DNA from: Candidatus Endolissoclinum faulkneri L5
Lineage (GTDB): Bacteria; Pseudomonadota; Alphaproteobacteria; Thalassobaculales; Thalassobaculaceae
Reading direction: 5' to 3'
Length of the DNA stretch: 64,000 nucleotides
Assembly (NCBI RefSeq): GCF_000510265.1
Contig: NZ_CP006745.1
Coordinates: forward strand, 1-64,000
In this document: one piece after another, positions 47,177 to 57,728 of the stretch
Layout of the letters: the number at the start of each line of letters is the position of its first letter
Numbering within the stretch: the stretch's first letter is position 1
Made by a program: the position numbers and the translations under genes
Notes under the pieces: generated by a model
The model's database searches: none
What the model saw: the letters and a program-made list of their open reading frames with translations, nothing else
Told to the model about the DNA's origin: nothing

Positions 47177-47581
47177 ATGATTAACGTCACGCCCATGCTA
47201 ACTGATAACATGCACATTATTCATTGTTGTGCTGAAGATAAGTTCACTATTAAAAATACTAACTACACTGGACCTATCCTAGTATCTCGGGAGAATATTC
47301 AGCAATGGGACATAGAAAGTGATGTTTTATGGTCAAAGTTTGATCTTTTAACTTTGGCTCCAGTTTTTGCGGTTGAACAAAAATATGATATTCTTCTCAT
47401 CGGTACTGGAAGCAGACAGGTTTTTTTCCCACCTTCTTTGCTCTGGCGTATTCGAGAGCAAGGTCCTGTTGCGGAAGTGATGAGCACGGATGCAGCTTGT
47501 CGTACTTTTTCATTATTGTTGGCTGAAGGCCGACGAGTGGCGGCAGCTTTATTGCCAATTGGTTGGCTAACAAAGGTTTAA
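47177..47581 (+). CDS. Mth938/NDUFAF3-like domain protein
   Basis: Small Mth938-domain protein of 134 aa, homologous to human complex I assembly factor NDUFAF3. LVSRENIQQWDI, YDILLIGTGSRQVFFPP and MSTDAACRTFSLLLAEGRRVAAALLPI are characteristic. AAGGAAAG precedes the ATG. It follows secF by 26 bp; the secDF-Mth938 adjacency is conserved in alphaproteobacteria. The bacterial role is not established. A link to respiratory complex I is inferred from the mitochondrial homologue and from the NDUFAF6-like gene nearby. Confidence 0.85.
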   Translation: MINVTPMLTDNMHIIHCCAEDKFTIKNTNYTGPILVSRENIQQWDIESDVLWSKFDLLTLAPVFAVEQKYDILLIGTGSRQVFFPPSLLWRIREQGPVAEVMSTDAACRTFSLLLAEGRRVAAALLPIGWLTKV

Positions 47582-47786
47582 GCATTTAAAGTCATTAGCG
47601 ATTTGTTCATAGCTAGATGAATTTTTAATTTACTTACTAATTGATTTAACTAAATAAATAGTTATTAGTTTATAGATTAATAACTGTAATCTTGGCAGAT
47701 TATCCTTTTTATAGTCTTTTTTTTGGGAAAATGGTAACTTTCAATGTAACTACAATCAATCATAATTTAACCTCACAAATTTTTAC

Positions 47787-48953
47787 GTGCTAGGAAACTT
47801 GACCAAGTATAATTATCAGACTCACTTCTGCTGGAGCAAACCAACAAGCGGTATTATGCCATATCAGGAGATTAAGCGAATGATTAAAGGCGGTCAAATC
47901 AAGTGCGCTATCCCTTTTGATTCTTCACAAATTCAGCCAGCTAGCTTAGATTTACGTCTTGGCAGATTAGCCTATCAAGTACGTGCAAGCTTTTTGCCCG
48001 GTTTAAGCGCTGCGGTCATGGACAAAATTGCTCAACTAGACGGAGGAGATCCAGTACTGGATTTGCTTAAGGGCGCTGTGCTAAAACGTGGTTGTGTTTA
48101 TATTATTGAAATATTAGAAACGCTCAATTTGCCACATGATGTGGAGGCGTTGGCTAATACCAAAAGCTCGATTGGCCGCCTTGACATATTGACACGCTTA
48201 ATTACTGATGGATGTATAGCTTTTGATCGAATTGATAAAGGCTATAAAGGTAGGCTATTTTTGGAGATACTATCATTATCATTCAATGTAGTTGTTAGTT
48301 ATGGATCTCGCTTAAATCAGCTACGTTTTCAGCGTGGTGTAAGCAAGATTTCCTCTAAGGAGGTGCGCAAGCGTCACGCTCTTGGTCATTTTGCTAAGGT
48401 TGATGCTGGAGATATACTAATATCGCCGCGCGGTACACTATTGCCATGTTCGATCGACTTGCAAGGAGCGGGGAAAGGAACGATAGTAGGATATAAAGCT
48501 AGGAAAAATACTTGTGTCATTGATGTTGATCGTAAGTATACTTATCCCGCTAGTAAATTTTGGGAGCAGCTTTATTGGGATCATGGGCAATTGATATTAG
48601 AAAAGGATGAGTTTTATATTCTTGGTACACGTGAAGAATTAGCTGTACCGCCTGATTTAGCTGCTGAAATGCTTCCCTTTAACAATCAATTTGGCGAGTT
48701 TCGTGTTCATTACGCCGGCTTTTTTGACCCCGGTTTTGGTTGGGCCAATGGTCAAGCTCAAGGAAGTCGAGCTGTACTTGAGGTTCGATCTTATGGTGCA
48801 CCTTTTGCATTAGAGCATGGACAAATCGTTAGCTGCTTAGATTATCGTCGTATTGCTAGCGGTAAAACTAAAATCATTTATGGTACAGCATTGAAGTCTA
48901 ATTATCAAGGTCAAAAAATGACGCTTGCTAAACATTTTGTCATCGATATTTAA
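47787..48953 (+). CDS. dcd: 2'-deoxycytidine 5'-triphosphate deaminase (long, two-domain type)
   Basis: dUTPase/dCTP-deaminase superfamily protein of the long alphaproteobacterial type. It makes dUTP for dTTP synthesis. QIQPASLDLRLG (residues about 49-60) is the active-site signature. NTKSSIGRLDILTRLITDG follows, and the second domain includes AGFFDPGFGW and VLEVRSYGAPFALEHGQIVSC. The GTG start at 47787 gives 388 aa; homologues begin nearer GIMPYQEIKRMI, so an internal start near 47856 is possible. In relatives I know, this gene is not between Mth938 and the phytoene synthase-like gene, so its place here looks like an insertion. Confidence 0.88.
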   Translation: MLGNLTKYNYQTHFCWSKPTSGIMPYQEIKRMIKGGQIKCAIPFDSSQIQPASLDLRLGRLAYQVRASFLPGLSAAVMDKIAQLDGGDPVLDLLKGAVLKRGCVYIIEILETLNLPHDVEALANTKSSIGRLDILTRLITDGCIAFDRIDKGYKGRLFLEILSLSFNVVVSYGSRLNQLRFQRGVSKISSKEVRKRHALGHFAKVDAGDILISPRGTLLPCSIDLQGAGKGTIVGYKARKNTCVIDVDRKYTYPASKFWEQLYWDHGQLILEKDEFYILGTREELAVPPDLAAEMLPFNNQFGEFRVHYAGFFDPGFGWANGQAQGSRAVLEVRSYGAPFALEHGQIVSCLDYRRIASGKTKIIYGTALKSNYQGQKMTLAKHFVIDI

Positions 48954-48997
48954 AGATTAATTTTGATTTAATATTTTAAAGGACTGTCGAGTTTATC

Positions 48998-49837
48998 GTG
49001 AGGCAGAGTACAGAATGTGCAAGAATTGTGCGATGCTATGACCGCGAGCGGTATCTTGTATCTCTTTTCGCCCAACCGGAGATGTGTGAAGATTTATTTA
49101 CTTTACTCGCTGTTAATCATGAGATAGCTAAAATTGCTGATATAGTAAGTGATCCAGCAATTGGCTTTATTCGTTTGCAGTGGTGGCAAGAATCATTTGA
49201 CGCGATTGAATCGGGTATTCCTAGTTCTTATGGAGTACTCTTGTCATTAGCTAGATTAGCTGAACGCTATCCGATCGTCTTGGATGATTTGCGTAGAGTT
49301 GTTAGTGCGTATGAAGAAGATTTATCAGAAAGATTAATACCAGATCTGGAATCACTTGAACATTATGCTGCTATGACGGGAGGAGAAATAACTAATGCCA
49401 TGGCGCGTATTCTTGGAGTTAAATTAGAAAATGCTAAAGAGCTTGGTACTTCTTGGTCTCTTATTAATTTAGTGCGCGCGATGCCAACAAAAAATAAAGT
49501 AAGAAAAGTTATGATACCAGAATCGATCCTTGATAAAAACCGCATTAAAGCCTGCAGTTTAACAGATCATCCTTTATCAGTTAATTTTATCTCGCTATGT
49601 CAGCCAATCATTGAATGTAGCAAAATTCATTTGAATGCTGCATTGTCAGGTACTGCGTTAATGCACAAATCAGCACTTGTAATGTGGCTGCTAGCAGCAC
49701 GAGCAGATGATATATCGCGTGCCATTGAACGTGCATACTATAATCCGCGAATTTTTCCTGTCGCTAAGATTCCTACAGGTCTTATTTGGCGCCATGTTTT
49801 GCGATCAGTTTGGTTTTGTTTGCGTTCGCAGTTTTAA
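48998..49837 (+). CDS. Squalene/phytoene synthase-family protein (NDUFAF6-like)
   Basis: Member of the trans-isoprenyl diphosphate synthase fold. FIRLQWWQESFDAIESG and LEHYAAMTGGEITNAMARILG are visible, but the aspartate-rich pair needed for true phytoene synthesis is incomplete. This branch matches NDUFAF6, a mitochondrial complex I assembly factor, more than carotenoid enzymes. The start is GTG at 48998 (279 aa). It lies 44 bp after dcd in the secDF-Mth938 neighbourhood, so co-transcription is likely. There are no other carotenoid genes in the window. Confidence 0.75.
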   Translation: MRQSTECARIVRCYDRERYLVSLFAQPEMCEDLFTLLAVNHEIAKIADIVSDPAIGFIRLQWWQESFDAIESGIPSSYGVLLSLARLAERYPIVLDDLRRVVSAYEEDLSERLIPDLESLEHYAAMTGGEITNAMARILGVKLENAKELGTSWSLINLVRAMPTKNKVRKVMIPESILDKNRIKACSLTDHPLSVNFISLCQPIIECSKIHLNAALSGTALMHKSALVMWLLAARADDISRAIERAYYNPRIFPVAKIPTGLIWRHVLRSVWFCLRSQF

Positions 49838-50029
49838 TAATCGATATAGGATATTCTGCTTTAATCAGCAATTATTTAAGCAAACAACATAATAATTATA
49901 ACTATAGGTAAGTATTTTGTGCTTATCTTAACTTAGCCAATTATTTTTATATTTATTAATATGGCTTTATTTTGTAAGCAATTGTTTTATTAAGCATAAT
50001 TAAATTATTAACAAAAATTAATCTAGCGT

Positions 50030-50083
50030 ATAAAGCTCTATATCTTTATTTTGTTTGCTAAAAATAAAGATATAGAGCTTTAT
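50030..50083. repeat. 23-bp perfect hairpin
   Basis: Arms 50030-50052 and 50061-50083 with an 8-nt loop, 190 bp after the phytoene synthase-like gene. It could terminate that operon, but no T-run follows. Confidence 0.85.
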
Positions 50084-51576
50084 CGAAGGCAATCATAATT
50101 TTGGTAACTTAAATACTTTTATCAAAGTAAATATCTGTATGTATAAACATAATGTAGATATTCTTCTAATAGAATAGTCTTTTTATATGATATTTAAAAG
50201 CCGAATTCAGCTGCGAATGTAAATTTTACTACTTATGCTAAAGGTTAAATTTAGTTGTAGAACTTACTATGTCTGTTTAAGCTTTAATAACGATAAAGTC
50301 TCTATTTTGCATCTCGAGCGGATAATATTTTGAGTGAATCGAGATTTGACTTAACTTGAATTTGCGGATAGAACACTTGTTATTCCTATTATACAGCGAA
50401 TGATTTTGTTACTTTTATATTTATTAATATAAGGGCATTTTAGCTGATTATGTATGTTAGATGAAGTCTTAATTGCTTGATTAATAATACTGTCTAGTGC
50501 TTTTACATGACGCTCATCATTAACTTACCTTTAAGGTAAACGAGGAAATTATTTTTATAAAATTTCTTCCTAATCTTATTAATCTTTTAAGTAGTCGCAA
50601 AATTCAGCAATAATAGCGTTGGTTTTATTTAGAGCAATCATTAGTATTTTTATTCTAACAAAATGGATGGTAGTAAAATTAGCACATACAATATAAGAGC
50701 TTTAGTATGCGGACTATTTCGTGTTAATCATAAAATATTCTATGTTTTATAACAAGCGCAATAATTCAGTATATTCTCATACTGGAGGGCATAGTCTATA
50801 ACACGCAAGAAAATCTTTAAATTATATATAGATAACCTAGCAGATTTGCTATTGTAGTGTATTATGTAGTTTATAAAATTCATTATTAATTGAATCCGAT
50901 TTTGTTTATAAATTATCCCTGCACAATAGCTATAAAGCAAAATTCTTTTATTTCTCGTGTACTAGTAACTCTACTTCTACTGCAGAGATCGGTATTGCTA
51001 TCTCATAGCAGGCTATCTCTACGTGTTTTGTAGTGTTAAGTTGTTTAAACTTTGCTCATTTACGAATTTTTAAATTAAATATCTTTAACGATTAATATAC
51101 AATATTTTGGGCAATAAATTATTATCTTTTATTTATTATTCGTCAATACTAATCTTGGGAAAATTTTTTAATAAGTAAACTTAGTCTGTTGCTGAATTGA
51201 TTTATGTGATGGTATATTTATTGTACTAAAATTAAATTAAGAATTATTATTCATCAATTTTGCGTTTTTATTTAGTAGAATATACTAATAAATGTTTTTT
51301 ATCTTTATTAGAAGATTTTTAATCTTTTTAAATTTCATTACTAAAAGTTTATTTTTATCTAAATTTGTATTTATTTTCTAAATCATGCTCTTGATCAAAA
51401 AATTATTGGTTTTAAGCTAGGAGTTGCTCGTTTATATTTTATATATATTTGTAATATTTTAGAGGATTAAAGTGCATGGCATGTGTGTCTTGCAACAATA
51501 GTAAAGCAATATTTTGCGTTTTACATTGTAAGGTACAGTGCTATATACATGCGAAGAGCAAGTCTGCAATTTGAAT

Positions 51577-51632
51577 TTGACTGATGAGCTAGGTATTATT
51601 ACCACTGTAATAATACCTAGCTCATCAGTCAA
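51577..51632. repeat. 26-bp perfect hairpin
   Basis: Arms 51577-51602 and 51607-51632 pair without mismatch around a 4-nt loop, with GAGCTAGG in the stem. It lies in decayed DNA upstream of or within the lost ftsK N-terminal part, with no gene within 1.7 kb. Confidence 0.88.
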
Positions 51633-51929
51633 CAATACTAATCGAGCTGAGAAGATTTATCAGCATCGTGATTATACTACTCCTATAGATAAGTAGATTA
51701 ACGGACCTACTATCTATGAAGTAGCAAGTGCTTACCTTTTGTCATTTCTCCCTTCTACTGCACGGTATCGTATCTTTTAGATTAAGTATGTGAAAGAAAA
51801 ATATTGATTTTAGTTTGCTAATACGTTGTAAAAGCGTACTAGAAGTAAAGTAGATGAAGAATAATCTTTACTTCTAAGAAAGGAGAACAAAATACACGCT
51901 CTGGTTGATCAAGTCTCTCAATTTGTCAT

Positions 51930-53455
51930 ATCCGCTTAATTGATTAGAAAAAATATCAAATATTTTTTAGCACTTATAAGGTGAAGCAGATAACTTGTTA
52001 ATGCTTCTCAAAATTTATCACAAATAAGAAAATAAAGTATGAAAATAATGTAATTTTGCTGAGTCCTTATTGGTTGATTCTTGTATCAATTGTACTACGA
52101 TAAAGTAGGCTTTGGAGCAGTTTTTATCATTTCATATAAAGTAAATCTACTATTGTACGAAACTATCGCGTATTATAGAGCTATCTAAATTATATTACTC
52201 ACTTCGTAAGCTTGGTTTCATTTAGCGTTGATGTAATTGCAGACTGCAAGATAGTGGTATTAAAATACTAAACCTTCAACGTAAAAATATATATATTTTC
52301 AATATGTTATAGAATCCAGGCTATGCAATCATCAGCATACAACTTGCCTATCGCGCTTGGTAAGGATATAGAATGGAGCTAATAGTATTTGCTCTTATTA
52401 CTATACCAGATCTTTTTATGTGTAGACTACCGGATCAAAAAAATCTATATTATTTTCTCAGAATGATATTTGCACTACTTTACAAATTTATCTCTTGAGT
52501 GCTACCGTTGATCATGATTGATTCAAAAATGCTGGAATTATTAGTCTATGAAGGTATGCCTTATCTTTTATAATGGGTTCTTTATGAAGTCTCATAAAAA
52601 GGAATTGTTAGATTAAAATGGGGGATTTAAAAGATAAAGAATCGATAAGTTATTATGCTCCAATCTTGATATTAGGAACATCGAGGTTATAATGCCTTAA
52701 TTAATTGAGGATAAAAAGATTATGCATTAAAGCGTTTTACGTAAGCACGATTGGACGTAGATAGTAATAAATCAAACCTACCGCCTTGGTAACGCTCTCT
52801 TAATATTGTTCTCATTTTCACAAAGATCACTCATCTACTGATAATTGCTGGGAAAGCGATTAAGGTTGCTGTTTAACGCCTTACTCAAACGATAGCATGA
52901 TTTTCTTAGTGTATTTAGCTTATTAGAGCAAATTAAGTTCCATCGTTTGATGTAATTATCGTTTTTATTAAAAATAAGGATAATTTTTTTGTTCGTATTT
53001 TATTTTCTTTTGCTTAAAAATTGATAGCCGGAACATTTTTGTGATATGAGGCAATAACAGCTTTTGTGAATAAGCGATATGCTTGACATCTAGTGTGTGG
53101 ATAAATTACTTAAAGTGGATGGTGCATTTTGTTCCGATAAAGAATATAAAAGAGATAGTGCGTTAGGTAAAGCTGATGCTGGTAGTTTTTAGATACGCAA
53201 AAATTTATCAATTAGTATAGTTTATCATAGGATGTATAGACTTATTTGAAGATAGAGAATTTAATTGGATGAATACTATTGTATGTTTAGGTTATTGCCA
53301 TTGTTTTAGGTAATAGTGAATTATAGAATAGCTTAATACAACGCTGCCTAAAAATTATTTATTGTCGAGCAACTGTATTTATCAAATAAATGAAGTATAA
53401 AGGAGTAATCAACACAAGTAATCATGTAGGCAAACTTGAGTTTTTAGTTGATAAA
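51930..53455 (+). pseudogene. ftsK: ftsK pseudogene (DNA translocase), frameshifted and stop-ridden
   Basis: Pieces of FtsK appear in correct order across shifting frames. LPIALGKDI is at 52344. A wrecked Walker A TTGSKKS (for GTTGSGKS) is at 52426. MIDSKMLELLVYEGMPYLL at 52514 stands for MIDPKMLELSVYDGIPHLL. Then come a KKxIVRLKW segment near 52600, NIVLIFTKITHLLIIAGKAI near 52802 (Walker B region IVVIVDEMADLMMVAGKDI), and KIDSRN near 53017. VDGAFCSDKE follows near 53115. At the gamma end are LIQRCLKIIYCRATVFIK near 53332 and GVINTSNHVGKLEFL at 53402. Many stops and at least four frame changes exclude function. lolA follows 120 bp later, the standard ftsK-lolA order. Confidence 0.93.
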
Positions 53456-53574
53456 GCATTGCCTTATTAAAATTAGAGATACTGAGTAGTATACGCTCTG
53501 TGTTGTAAATAGTAAATTTGTTATAAACATTCTTAGTTAGAGTTCACCGTTGGGGTAAAATTTAATAAATTTTT

Positions 53575-54210
53575 ATGCTAAATAAATTTTATTGGTTTTT
53601 TGTTATTTTTTTTATTGCATTGACAAGAACTGCTGCTTCTGCTCTTGGTGAAACTATGACGGCAAAACAGACGCAGGAGATTAAGCGTATCGAAAATTAT
53701 TTTAATCAGCTTACTACTATGCATTCAGATTTTTTACAAATTAACTCTAGCGGTTCAATTGCTCGTGGCGTGGTATGGATTGAGCGGCCAGGTAAAATGC
53801 GTCTTGAATATGATCCGCCCTCTCCAGTACTGATTACCTCTGATGGTGGTTGGGTCAATTACCAAGATAATGAACTGAAACAAAGCACTCAAATTCCTTT
53901 AATAAGTTCACCACTCTCTGTTTTACTTTCTAAATACATTAGCTTTGCAGACGATTTGGTGATAGAAGATGTGCACAAAAGTTGTAATATGATTTCTTTA
54001 CAGCTTTATCAACGGGGTGATTCAGGACAAGTTAAGATAATATTTGCCTTTCAAGCTAATCCTTTATTGTTGAAACAATGGAGTATCATTGATAATAACG
54101 GTTCAGAAATTAGAATTGTGTTGCTTAATCCTGTCTTTGGTATAAGTTTACCTTCTAAGCTTTGGCTTCCGAAAGATTTTGGTCAAAAATTTGGTAGACC
54201 GGAAGACTGA
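53575..54210 (+). CDS. lolA: Outer-membrane lipoprotein carrier protein LolA
   Basis: Periplasmic chaperone that ferries lipoproteins from LolCDE to the outer membrane. An N-terminal signal peptide (about residues 1-24, KFYWFFVIFFIALTRTAASA) is followed by RIENYFNQLTTMHSDFLQ and GVVWIERPGKMRLEYDPPSP, the LolA core. At 211 aa it is normal. It follows the dead ftsK, as the live pair does in relatives; the xth gene that often comes next is gone. Its presence implies an outer membrane with lipoproteins. Confidence 0.93.
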   Translation: MLNKFYWFFVIFFIALTRTAASALGETMTAKQTQEIKRIENYFNQLTTMHSDFLQINSSGSIARGVVWIERPGKMRLEYDPPSPVLITSDGGWVNYQDNELKQSTQIPLISSPLSVLLSKYISFADDLVIEDVHKSCNMISLQLYQRGDSGQVKIIFAFQANPLLLKQWSIIDNNGSEIRIVLLNPVFGISLPSKLWLPKDFGQKFGRPED

Positions 54211-54846
54211 AAGATAAATATGTTATTTTAATTTAACGTTTATATATTTAAATATAAAATAATACTCACAATATTCCACTATACTATTTTTATAGATTAT
54301 CATTTTATTTATTAGCTTGAATATAAAATTTTGTAGTATTTATCTTGTGGCTAAATTAATGATTATAAATAAAATATTTAATGCATTATATTCATACAAA
54401 TCAAAGCCTAACACTAAAACAACGCACTAAAATTATTTTTATTGACTTTACTTAAGTAAAAATATTATTTCTGCTACATTTAATTAGAATGTATCCTACA
54501 TATAAATCTTTATATTGTTTTTTATTTTAATTTACTATTATCTAATCTTAGTGGATATTTAGAATTAAGTTTAAAATTCATCTTAACATAATATTTCATT
54601 ATATTTTATATTCTTTTCAATTAAAAATGAAATCAATCTATTATAAAAATTAGTCTATGATATCTAACGGATGATTATATAACATTATAATCTATTGATA
54701 TTATACGAAAATATATTGACAAAATTTTTGATGATAATCGATCAATAGTTGATTGATACAATTTGTGTTATATGTAAAGTATAAATTCTTATTACAGCAA
54801 ATCGTTAGTTGTCTTTATTAATTTTTATAACATATTTATTAAATAA

Positions 54847-54872
54847 TATTTGAGTTATGCATAACTCAAATA
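54847..54872. repeat. 26-bp perfect palindrome
   Basis: Thirteen-base arms with no loop, centred on ATGCAT, in empty spacer DNA. Confidence 0.85.
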
Positions 54873-55004
54873 GCTGTTTGAGGAGTTTTTGCGGATAATT
54901 AGTTTGTTGATAGATGCTCTTAGCTTTCGTTGGTAGGGATTATAGCATATCATTTAACTCAATAATATTTGTTATGCAGATGATTGCATTTTTGATTACG
55001 TGCC

Positions 55005-55032
55005 CGTAATAATAAAAATTTTTATTATTACG
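55005..55032. repeat. 28-bp perfect palindrome
   Basis: Fourteen-base arms with no loop, CGTAATAATAAAAA and its complement, in empty spacer DNA. Confidence 0.8.
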
Positions 55033-56453
55033 TACTGCTTTAATTATTATTTTGATGAAGCACTTTGCATTTTATTATCATGGTATTAAAATACCAGTAG
55101 TATTTTAATTAATATTTTAATTAGGCTATTTTTTACTTATCGTATTATTTTATATAATAATAATTTATTTTCTTATGCTTATTGCTAATAAATATAAGCA
55201 AGATTCATTGTAAAATATTACAGCATCTTTGAGTAAAACCTAAAAATTACGGCGAGTATTTTTAATTATTGTACAGATAATATATTGCAAAATAGATGAT
55301 GCACTTAAGTACTCAATGGCTATTTCTGATAGCTGTTTATTGCATAATAATTTGTTTTATAGGCTAACATAGATAAGGATTACCTGCATGATAGATTCTT
55401 TTAATCGCTTACTACAGATTTGTAAGTATTATATAGTTAAGATCATTGATCTGCTCTTTAGTTAGATTGATCTATTGCGTGTGGCTTTAATTGGTAAATG
55501 ATAAATGTTTGATTGCTTATGAACTTAAGCGGCTAGCTGAATTATTCTTAACATTTAATAGGATAGCATAAAATTTAGCTCAGTCGTTGAACAAATATTA
55601 TCCTAAGCATTTTCCCTCTGACTGAGGAGGCAGTGTTTTTAACAGTCGATGTTAATAGCTAATAATGCTATAGCATATTCTGATATATATTCGTTTACAT
55701 TTTAGGTTTTATAAATTAAAACTAAGATAATAGTAATTTATTGACTATAGATTATCTAAATTATTATTATCTTAGTGGGCAATTTAATTGATCTAAACGC
55801 TATATTCTGTTTTTTATTTTTATAAAATATTATACTGAGAAAATGTTGTCTATGCAGAATAGATCTTCTACAACATTAATTGTGTGTTATTTGCGTATTG
55901 ATTATTAGCAAGATATTATTTTATCTAATTAAAAAATTATATGAAGTGCAAAGACTTACCTGATTTTAGTTTATTGGCTTGCTATTAGTTTTTAAGCTAT
56001 TTCTTGGCTTAATCAAAGAATAATAAATCTCATTTATCCTCTATATAAGCTAAAAATTAATTCTTCTCTTTCGTTATGCGATCATACAATCTATACTGCG
56101 CTAATATTGTTATTTGTTTTATATTTAATGTACAGAAAATATTAATTTTTTGCATAGTCTGTTTGATATAAACTTATAACCTCTTCGAGTTATATTCGAT
56201 GTTTTTAAGATAGTATATATGAAATATAGTGTATTTTATATGATTTTGGTCTAAAGTAGTTATTTTTCGCTTATATACGTACAATGAGTTTAATGAATGG
56301 ATTAAGATAATGCGCTAATGTGGTTACTTACTAGACTAATCATACTATTAATATAGTACTTATATAATTAGAGTCGTAGATAGGTTCATCTTGAACCATT
56401 GAGTGCGTTTTGCTGTTGTGATGTTTAAATTAAGCGTTGGGTAGGATAGCATT

Positions 56454-57728
56454 TTGAGTAAACTTTCTTTACCAAGCATGCATGTAACTACACTTGATAA
56501 CAAACTGACTGTAGCTACCGATTCTATGGTATCTGTAGATACTGCGTCTGTCGGTTTATGGATTGGTGTAGGCACTCGTCATGAGAAATCTTCCGAAAAT
56601 GGCTTAGCTCATTTAATTGAGCATATGTTATTTAAGGGTACAGTCAAGCGCGATGCGGTGACTATTGCTCGTGAGATTGAAAATGTTGGTGGTCATATAA
56701 ACGCTTATACTTCGCGCGAGCAAACTGCCTACTATGCAAAAGTACTATCTGGTGATGTTCCGTTAGCAGTAGAGTTACTAGCCGATATAGTACAGAATTC
56801 TGTTTTTGATATATCGGAACTTGATTGCGAGCGATCAGTTGTTGTGCGGGAAATAGCTCAGATTAACGATACTCCTGATGATGTTATTTTTGATTATTTT
56901 CAGGCTGCAGCATTCCCCAATCAAAGTTTAGGACGTCCTGTGCTTGGTAGCGTGGAAGTAGTACGTTCAATAAAACGCCAATTGCTCCTAAATTACATAG
57001 CACGGATGTATGGGTCGGAATCTTGTGTTTTAGCGGTGGCTGGTCTAGTTGATCATGAAAGATTGGTTGATATAGCAGCAGAATGCTTTACTGCTTTACC
57101 AAAAATAACGACGAAAGCACTAGATTTTTGCCATTATGTTGGTGGCGAAATAAGAGTAGAACGTGAATTAGAACAGCTTCACATTATTCTTGGATTTAGA
57201 GGAACTTCTTTTTTTGATCCAGATTTTTATACTATTCAGCTTTTATCAGTAATTTATGGCGGTGGTATGTCTTCTCGTTTGTTTCAAGAAGTGAGAGAGA
57301 GGAGGGGTCTTGCCTACTCTATTTATTCTTTTACTTCTGCGTATTTAGACGATGGCTTACTTGGTGTTTATCTTGGGACTGGTGTTAAGGAAGTGGTTGA
57401 TGCAATTCCAATAGTTTGTGATCAGCTTATGTCAATTCCAGATACTTTAAATGAAAGCGAGCTTGCTAGAGCAAAGGTTCAAATCAAGTCATCATTGCTA
57501 ATGAGTCGGGAAAGTACTAACTCACGTAGTGAGCATTTAGCAAACTATTTTATTATACATGGCAAAGCTCCTAATTTAACAAATATTATAGATAATATTG
57601 AGGCGGTAGATCAATCTTCAATACGTCGAATGGTAAGGAGGTTGCTTAAAAATCCCCCAACGCTTACTTCAATTGGTCTTACAAAGACGCTTGAAAATTA
57701 CGATAAGATTTGTGCGCGACTAAGTTAG
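56454..57728 (+). CDS. M16-family zinc protease (pitrilysin/MPP-like)
   Basis: Zinc metalloprotease of the M16B group, related to the mitochondrial processing peptidase beta subunit. The inverted zinc motif HLIEH (H53, E56, H57) is followed 76 residues later by E133 in VVREI, as required for activity. GGHINAYTSREQTAYY and the glycine-rich GGGMSSRLFQEVRERRGLAYS are typical. At 424 aa it is normal. The start is TTG with AGGA eight bases upstream. Substrates are unknown. In relatives thrC often precedes it; none is seen. Confidence 0.9.
   Translation: MSKLSLPSMHVTTLDNKLTVATDSMVSVDTASVGLWIGVGTRHEKSSENGLAHLIEHMLFKGTVKRDAVTIAREIENVGGHINAYTSREQTAYYAKVLSGDVPLAVELLADIVQNSVFDISELDCERSVVVREIAQINDTPDDVIFDYFQAAAFPNQSLGRPVLGSVEVVRSIKRQLLLNYIARMYGSESCVLAVAGLVDHERLVDIAAECFTALPKITTKALDFCHYVGGEIRVERELEQLHIILGFRGTSFFDPDFYTIQLLSVIYGGGMSSRLFQEVRERRGLAYSIYSFTSAYLDDGLLGVYLGTGVKEVVDAIPIVCDQLMSIPDTLNESELARAKVQIKSSLLMSRESTNSRSEHLANYFIIHGKAPNLTNIIDNIEAVDQSSIRRMVRRLLKNPPTLTSIGLTKTLENYDKICARLS

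Larger units (their letters stand above)
49838..51929. other. Spacer between phytoene synthase-like gene and the ftsK remnant
   Basis: About 2.1 kb. It includes perfect hairpins at 50030-50083 and 51577-51632. The right end (from about 51,000) would correspond to the membrane domain of ftsK by length, but no homology can be read there. Other content is unrecognised. Confidence 0.45.
54211..56453. other. 2.2-kb gene-free spacer between lolA and the M16 protease
   Basis: One of the emptiest stretches. It contains perfect palindromes at 54847-54872 and 55005-55032. No trace of xth (expected after lolA) or thrC (which can precede the M16 protease) was recognised. Confidence 0.5.
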
